From contig JBEBXK010000008.1 in NCBI GenBank assembly GCA_040391605.1, positions 62,001 to 126,000 on the forward strand: a stretch of DNA of 64,000 nt, written 5' to 3'. This DNA is from Vulgatibacter incomptus_A. GTDB taxonomy: Bacteria > Myxococcota > Myxococcia > Myxococcales > Vulgatibacteraceae. Position 1 is the first letter of the stretch. Each line of letters opens with the position of its first letter. Shown piece by piece: positions 60,500 through 64,000 of the stretch. A program made the position numbers and the translations under genes. The notes beneath the pieces are model-generated. The model did no database searches and had not been told where the DNA came from. It saw nothing but the letters and a program-made list of their open reading frames with translations.

Positions 60500-61633
60500 A
60501 TGTCTCTCGTGAGCCATCATCATGAGCATGACATCAGCGACGAGGCGGGTCTCGCCCACCTCGCTGCCTCCCTCAGAGCCGCACCCTCGGTAGGCGTCGA
60601 CCTCGAGACCAACTCGATGTACGTTTATCGGGCGCGGCTCTGCTTCGTCCAGCTCTCCACCGAAGACGAGATCTTCATCGTCGACACCCTCGACGATCGT
60701 CTGGATGCGCGGGCGCTGAACGAGCCCTTCCTGGACGCCAGCCGACGCAAGATCTTCCACGACGCCCAGGGCGATCTGCGCGTCCTCGCCGGCTCCGGGA
60801 TCCGAGTGGTAAACCTCTTTGACACCCAGCGTGCCGCCATGTTTCTGGGCCTGCCCAAGATCGGCCTGGGCGATCTGGTGGAGGAGCGCTTCGGTATCCG
60901 GCTGGCGAAGGAGCATCAGACCGCGAACTTCGGCGAGCGGCCGTTGCCACCGGATCTGCGGACTTACGTCGCCAACGATGTGCGCTACCTCCTGCCCCTC
61001 GCGGAGCAGCTCGAGGCCGAGGCGAAGGAGAAGGGGATCCATGAGGAGCTCCAGCTCGAGTTCCAGAGGCTGACCGAGGAGGGCTGCGAGCCCGAGACTC
61101 CGCCGCGGCCCAAGCTCGCCAACGGTGCGCGGGATCCGTTGGGCCTCGCCATCGCCGCCGCCGCCGATCGTCTCCGGCACCGCGAGGCCGAGGCGCGGGA
61201 CATTCCCGTGGGCCGGGTCCTCGCCAACGCGGCGGTGGGCGAGATCGCCCTCCATCGCCCCACGACCATGAAGGATCTGGCCAGGCTTCAGGGCGTGAAG
61301 ACCTCTTTTACAAGGCCTGCAGGCGAAGAGTTGCTGGCGGAGATCACCCGCCTCGCCGGGCTGGCCATGACTGGCGGGCTCCCCCCGGCGCCCAAGCCCC
61401 CGGACGCCAAGCGCGATCCGACCCGCCGTGCCAGGGAGGAGAAGATCCGGGCGTGGCGGAGCGAGGCCGCCAAGGCCCGTGGCGTCGTCCCCTCCGTGAT
61501 CCTCCCCACCCCCGTGATCGAGCGGCTGGTATCCCAGCCCCCCAACGACCTGGACGACCTTGCCCAGATCCCCTGGCTTGGCGAGAAGCGCCTGCGCATG
61601 TACGGCCAGGCCCTCCTCTCCGTCCTCGGCTGA
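60500..61633 (+). CDS. rnd: Ribonuclease D
   Basis: The 377-residue protein has the DEDD exonuclease domain: SVGVDLETNSMYVYRARLCF (DxE), HDAQGDLRVLAG and YVANDVRYLLPLAEQL (third and fourth acids with the Tyr). An HRDC domain (about 205-290; VLANAAVGEIALHRPTTMKD) follows, and the C-terminal stretch RVVPSVILPTPVIERLVSQP fits the second HRDC. RNase D trims tRNA and other RNA 3' ends. The start ATG is at 60500. It is flanked by the 70-base inverted repeats. Confidence 0.93.
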   Translation: MSLVSHHHEHDISDEAGLAHLAASLRAAPSVGVDLETNSMYVYRARLCFVQLSTEDEIFIVDTLDDRLDARALNEPFLDASRRKIFHDAQGDLRVLAGSGIRVVNLFDTQRAAMFLGLPKIGLGDLVEERFGIRLAKEHQTANFGERPLPPDLRTYVANDVRYLLPLAEQLEAEAKEKGIHEELQLEFQRLTEEGCEPETPPRPKLANGARDPLGLAIAAAADRLRHREAEARDIPVGRVLANAAVGEIALHRPTTMKDLARLQGVKTSFTRPAGEELLAEITRLAGLAMTGGLPPAPKPPDAKRDPTRRAREEKIRAWRSEAAKARGVVPSVILPTPVIERLVSQPPNDLDDLAQIPWLGEKRLRMYGQALLSVLG

Positions 61634-61644
61634 GGTCCCTCGTC

Positions 61645-61714
61645 GTGCGTGAGCATCGGAGCGCAGGCCCAACGAAGCAGGCGGGTTGTGCAGGTGATTT
61701 CTGGTGGCCCTGTC
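61645..61714 (-). repeat. 70-base repeat, arm 2 (behind htrA)
   Basis: The inverted copy of 60245-60314, about 87% identical. Read on the minus strand it begins with the end of the htrA stop codon, exactly as arm 1 begins with the end of the grxD stop codon. It lies 12 bases past the rnd stop codon. Confidence 0.85.
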
Positions 61715-63107
61715 AGCCGGTCGGGACGACGACGTACACGGCGGCCTGGCCGCGACGCACGCGGAGGGCCAGCGGCTCGTCGCCGTTCTTCTTGGCGATG
61801 TCGATCAGATCCTTGGGCTGGTGGACCGGCTTGCGATTGGCCTCCACGATCACGTCGCCGGGCTGCAGCCCCGCCTCCGCCGCGCGGGATCCGGGCTCCA
61901 CTCCCGAGACCATGGCGCCGCCCTCGATGCCGAGCTTCTGATCCACCTCGGGCGGCACCTTCTTGATCGAGAGCCCCACCGGCCCCTCCTCACCCGGGGC
62001 CTCCTCCTTGGGGGGCGGCGCCTCCTTCTTCTCCGGGCGCTCTCCGAGCTGAACCTTCACGTCCCGCTGCTTGCCGTCGCGCAGGATCCCCAGGGTCACG
62101 GTGGAGCCAGGCTTCTGCTGCGCCACCGTGCGGGAGAGGGCCGCGGCCCCGTCCACCTGCCTGCCGTCGATGGTGATCACCGCGTCGCCGGGCTCGAGCC
62201 CCGCCTTCGCGCCGGGCCCCTTGGGCTCCACCGACGCGACCAGGGCGCCCTTCTCCTTCTGGATCGACAGCGCCTTGGACAGCTCCGGCGTCAGGTCCTG
62301 CACCCCCACCCCCAGGAAGCCACGGACCACGCGGCCCGTCTTCTCGAGCTGGGGGAGCAGCGACTTGATCAGGTCGATGGGGACCGCGAAGCCGATCCCC
62401 TGCCCGGAGGCCACGATGGCGGTGTTGACGCCGATCACCCGTCCCCTGAGATCGAAGAGCGGCCCGCCGGAGTTGCCGGGGTTGATGGCGGCGTCCGTCT
62501 GCAGGAAGTCGTCGAAGGGGGTGGCGCCGATCACCCGCGCCTTCGCGGAGATGATCCCGCTGGTGACCGTCAACTCGAGGCCGAAGGGGTTGCCGATCGC
62601 CACCACGTAGTCGCCCACCTGGATCGCGTCGGAGTCACCGAGGTCGGCGGTGGTGAAGGCATGCTTGTCCGAGGTGATCCGCAGCACGGCGATGTCGGTG
62701 TCCGGATCCGTCCCCACCACCTCCGCCTGATGCTCCTGATTGTCGGAGGTGCGGATCGTCACCTTCTGGGCGCCGGCGACGACGTGGTTGTTGGTCAGGA
62801 TGATCCCCGACGGATCGATGATCACCCCGGAGCCTATGCCGATGCGCTCCCCTTTGGGGTTGGGCGCGTCACGGCCAAAGAAGCGATGCCAGAACTCCTC
62901 GATCTCTGGCGGCACCTCCCCCTTGCCCTTGAGGACGGTGGTGACCCCCACCACCGTGGGGCGGACCCGCTCCACCAGTGGGGCCAGCGAGGGAGGTGCG
63001 CCGCCGTCCGTGGAGGCGGGTGGCGCCGGATCCTTCTTCGCCGCGCCGGCGGTGGCCGCGGCGAGGATCAAGAGCGGCAACGCCGCCATCTGAGCTGCGC
63101 GATTCAT
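61713..63107 (-). CDS. Periplasmic HtrA/DegP-type serine protease
   Basis: The 464-residue protein starts at the ATG at 63107 (GGGGGAG upstream). A signal peptide (AAQMAALPLLILAAATAGAA) is followed by a trypsin-like domain with catalytic His in TNNHVVAG, Asp in DTDIAVLRI and Ser in GNSGGPLF, and two PDZ domains (about 260-350, GFLGVGVQDLTPEL, and about 380-464, GVEPGSRAAEAGLQPGDVI). It degrades or refolds damaged envelope proteins. The C-terminus ends at the 70-base repeat. Convergent with rnd. Confidence 0.95.
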   Translation of the reverse strand: MNRAAQMAALPLLILAAATAGAAKKDPAPPASTDGGAPPSLAPLVERVRPTVVGVTTVLKGKGEVPPEIEEFWHRFFGRDAPNPKGERIGIGSGVIIDPSGIILTNNHVVAGAQKVTIRTSDNQEHQAEVVGTDPDTDIAVLRITSDKHAFTTADLGDSDAIQVGDYVVAIGNPFGLELTVTSGIISAKARVIGATPFDDFLQTDAAINPGNSGGPLFDLRGRVIGVNTAIVASGQGIGFAVPIDLIKSLLPQLEKTGRVVRGFLGVGVQDLTPELSKALSIQKEKGALVASVEPKGPGAKAGLEPGDAVITIDGRQVDGAAALSRTVAQQKPGSTVTLGILRDGKQRDVKVQLGERPEKKEAPPPKEEAPGEEGPVGLSIKKVPPEVDQKLGIEGGAMVSGVEPGSRAAEAGLQPGDVIVEANRKPVHQPKDLIDIAKKNGDEPLALRVRRGQAAVYVVVPTG

Positions 63108-63267
63108 CGGCTGTCTCCCCCCTGCATCGGGTCTCTCGACGCAAAGTCTGTGTAGCGTGGGGCGATCCTGCAACGGAGCGCCCGCCGCCCTGGCCGTGTG
63201 GTGAGGGGCGCTTTGCGAGTCCGGATTCGGGTATAGGGGAGGAGCGGGTCGAGGAGGAGAGGGTGGG

Positions 63268-63723
63268 ATGTTCGTGATGCAGAGACAAGGTGAGCGCGGG
63301 CGCGCCTTCACTGCAGCCGATGGACTGGCGCTAGCGGGGTTCGCCCTCGTAGCGGCGGCGTTGGCCTACCCTCATATGCCCGTCTTGCGCCTGCTCTCGC
63401 CACCCTGTGTCTTCCTGCACCTCACCGGCCTGCCCTGCGGCACCTGCGGCTTCACGCGGGCGTTCGTCCGCGGGGGCCAAGGCGACTGGCTCGGCGCGCT
63501 CAGCGTGTCCCCCTTCGGGGCCCTGCTCTTCTACGCCTGGGGGCTCACCGCGATCTGGGTCGCAGCGAGCTGGCTCGCGCCCTCGCTGCCGCGCCCGCCT
63601 GGGATCCGGCCCACCACCGCCCCCCAGCGCTCCCTCGTGCGCTTTGGCGTCCCGATCGCCTTCCTGCTGAATTGGGTCTATCTGATCGCCTTCACGCTCG
63701 TGGAAGGAGCGCCTCCCGCGTAG
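63268..63723 (+). CDS. DUF2752 membrane protein
   Basis: The 151-residue protein has two or three membrane helices (TAADGLALAGFALVAAALAY, LFYAWGLTAIWVAASWL, IAFLLNWVYLIAFTLV). CVFLHLTGLPCGTCGFTRAF is the DUF2752 signature (CxxxxxTGxxCxxCGxTRA). No enzyme function is known for this family; proteins of this type often lie near housekeeping genes. plsY begins 7 bases after the stop codon, so they share a transcript. The ATG at 63277 is an alternative start. Confidence 0.85.
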   Translation: MFVMQRQGERGRAFTAADGLALAGFALVAAALAYPHMPVLRLLSPPCVFLHLTGLPCGTCGFTRAFVRGGQGDWLGALSVSPFGALLFYAWGLTAIWVAASWLAPSLPRPPGIRPTTAPQRSLVRFGVPIAFLLNWVYLIAFTLVEGAPPA

Positions 63724-63729
63724 CCCACC

Positions 63730-64000
63730 ATGCGATCCGCCCTCGTCCTCGGCGCCTACCTCCTGGGCGCGATCCCCTTCGGACTCCTCCTGACCCGGCT
63801 CTGGGTGCAGGAGGACGTCCGCCGGGTGGGCTCCGGCAACATCGGCGCCACCAACGTGGCCCGGGCGGCAGGCAAGGGGGCCGCCGGGATCGTACTGCTC
63901 CTGGACATGATCAAGGGCTTCGCCCCCGCCTGGATCGCGGCGCGAGCCCTCGGCCCCGGGGAGGCCTGGTGGACCGCCGCCGTGGGGATGGCGGCCTTCG
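63730..64000 (+). CDS. plsY: Glycerol-3-phosphate acyltransferase PlsY, N-terminal part
   Basis: The first 90 codons are in the window. MRSALVLGAYLLGAIPFGLL, then GSGNIGATNVARAAGKGAAG and LLLDMIKGFAPAWIA are the PlsY motifs 1 and 2 (S-G-N-x-G-(A/T)-T-N-x-x-R). PlsY transfers an acyl group from acyl-phosphate to glycerol-3-phosphate in the inner membrane, the first step of phospholipid synthesis. The gene continues past base 64000. Confidence 0.93.
   Translation, partial: MRSALVLGAYLLGAIPFGLLLTRLWVQEDVRRVGSGNIGATNVARAAGKGAAGIVLLLDMIKGFAPAWIAARALGPGEAWWTAAVGMAAF

Overview
The window is high-GC, gene-dense DNA from the chromosome of a Gram-negative bacterium, most likely a member of the Myxococcota (deltaproteobacterial lineage; a Vulgatibacter- or Myxococcus-like organism). 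Evidence for this is a MYXO-CTERM-type C-terminus (gene at 27265-30042), Cys-rich GDDGCGGSCG lipoproteins, an EF-G of the spd/mitochondrial EFG1 type, a BolA/Grx4 pair, and an imuA-imuB-dnaE2 mutasome behind GAAC-N4-GTTC LexA boxes. I see no prophage, IS transposase, CRISPR array, rRNA or tRNA. This is ordinary core chromosome, with unusual content in the intergenic spacers.

Layout. 1-1.4 kb: start of a POT peptide transporter, a decayed MBL-fold fragment and a cupin. 1.6-4.6 kb: a four-gene envelope electron-transfer operon (CxxCH lipoprotein, YceI, heme-motif beta-barrel, two-heme lipoprotein). 4.7-7.7 kb: an MBL hydrolase and a convergent Cys-knot-repeat lipoprotein. 8-12.6 kb: CBS/HlyC membrane protein, clpS-clpA and a TRL lipoprotein. 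12.7-16.1 kb: MaoC hydratase, an atypical ketosynthase and a COG0523 GTPase. 16.2-22.5 kb: ferrochelatase, exported superoxide dismutase, agmatinase, an apparently metal-less amidohydrolase and an RlmL-type methyltransferase. 22.5-26.1 kb: ergothioneine genes egtD | egtC-egtB. 26-32 kb: His-rich secreted protein, unknown protein, MYXO-CTERM protein, MltG, beta-barrel protein. 32-35.4 kb: gluconate dehydrogenase-3-like/GMC pair and a quinone oxidoreductase. 35.6-38.4 kb: RlmL paralog, Atl-type alkyltransferase-like protein, DUF393 and a universal stress protein. 38.6-45.2 kb: SOS mutasome with a Uma2 gene inside it. 45.3-51.8 kb: thioesterase, MFS, rhodanese, dihydroorotase, membrane protein, Hsp20 and a low-complexity partner. 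51.9-55.5 kb: a Lon-type protease domain without an ATPase, and a DHA2 transporter. 55.6-64 kb: ABC-F, EF-G, bolA-grxD, rnd, HtrA, DUF2752 and the start of plsY.

Themes. Many genes serve stress tolerance: ergothioneine, SOD, ClpAP, Hsp20, HtrA, Usp, the LexA-controlled mutasome and Atl. The most unusual non-genic signal is a dispersed family of intergenic inverted repeats (core GAGCCTGTGAA...TTCAC...GGGCTCTTT). It has at least seven copies in both orientations, and its stems differ by compensating changes. Separate hairpin-bounded elements lie upstream of imuA and around rnd. The most unusual proteins are the stand-alone Lon-like protease, the ketosynthase with an insertion of about 110 residues, the amidohydrolase lacking its metal ligands, and the low-complexity partner of Hsp20.
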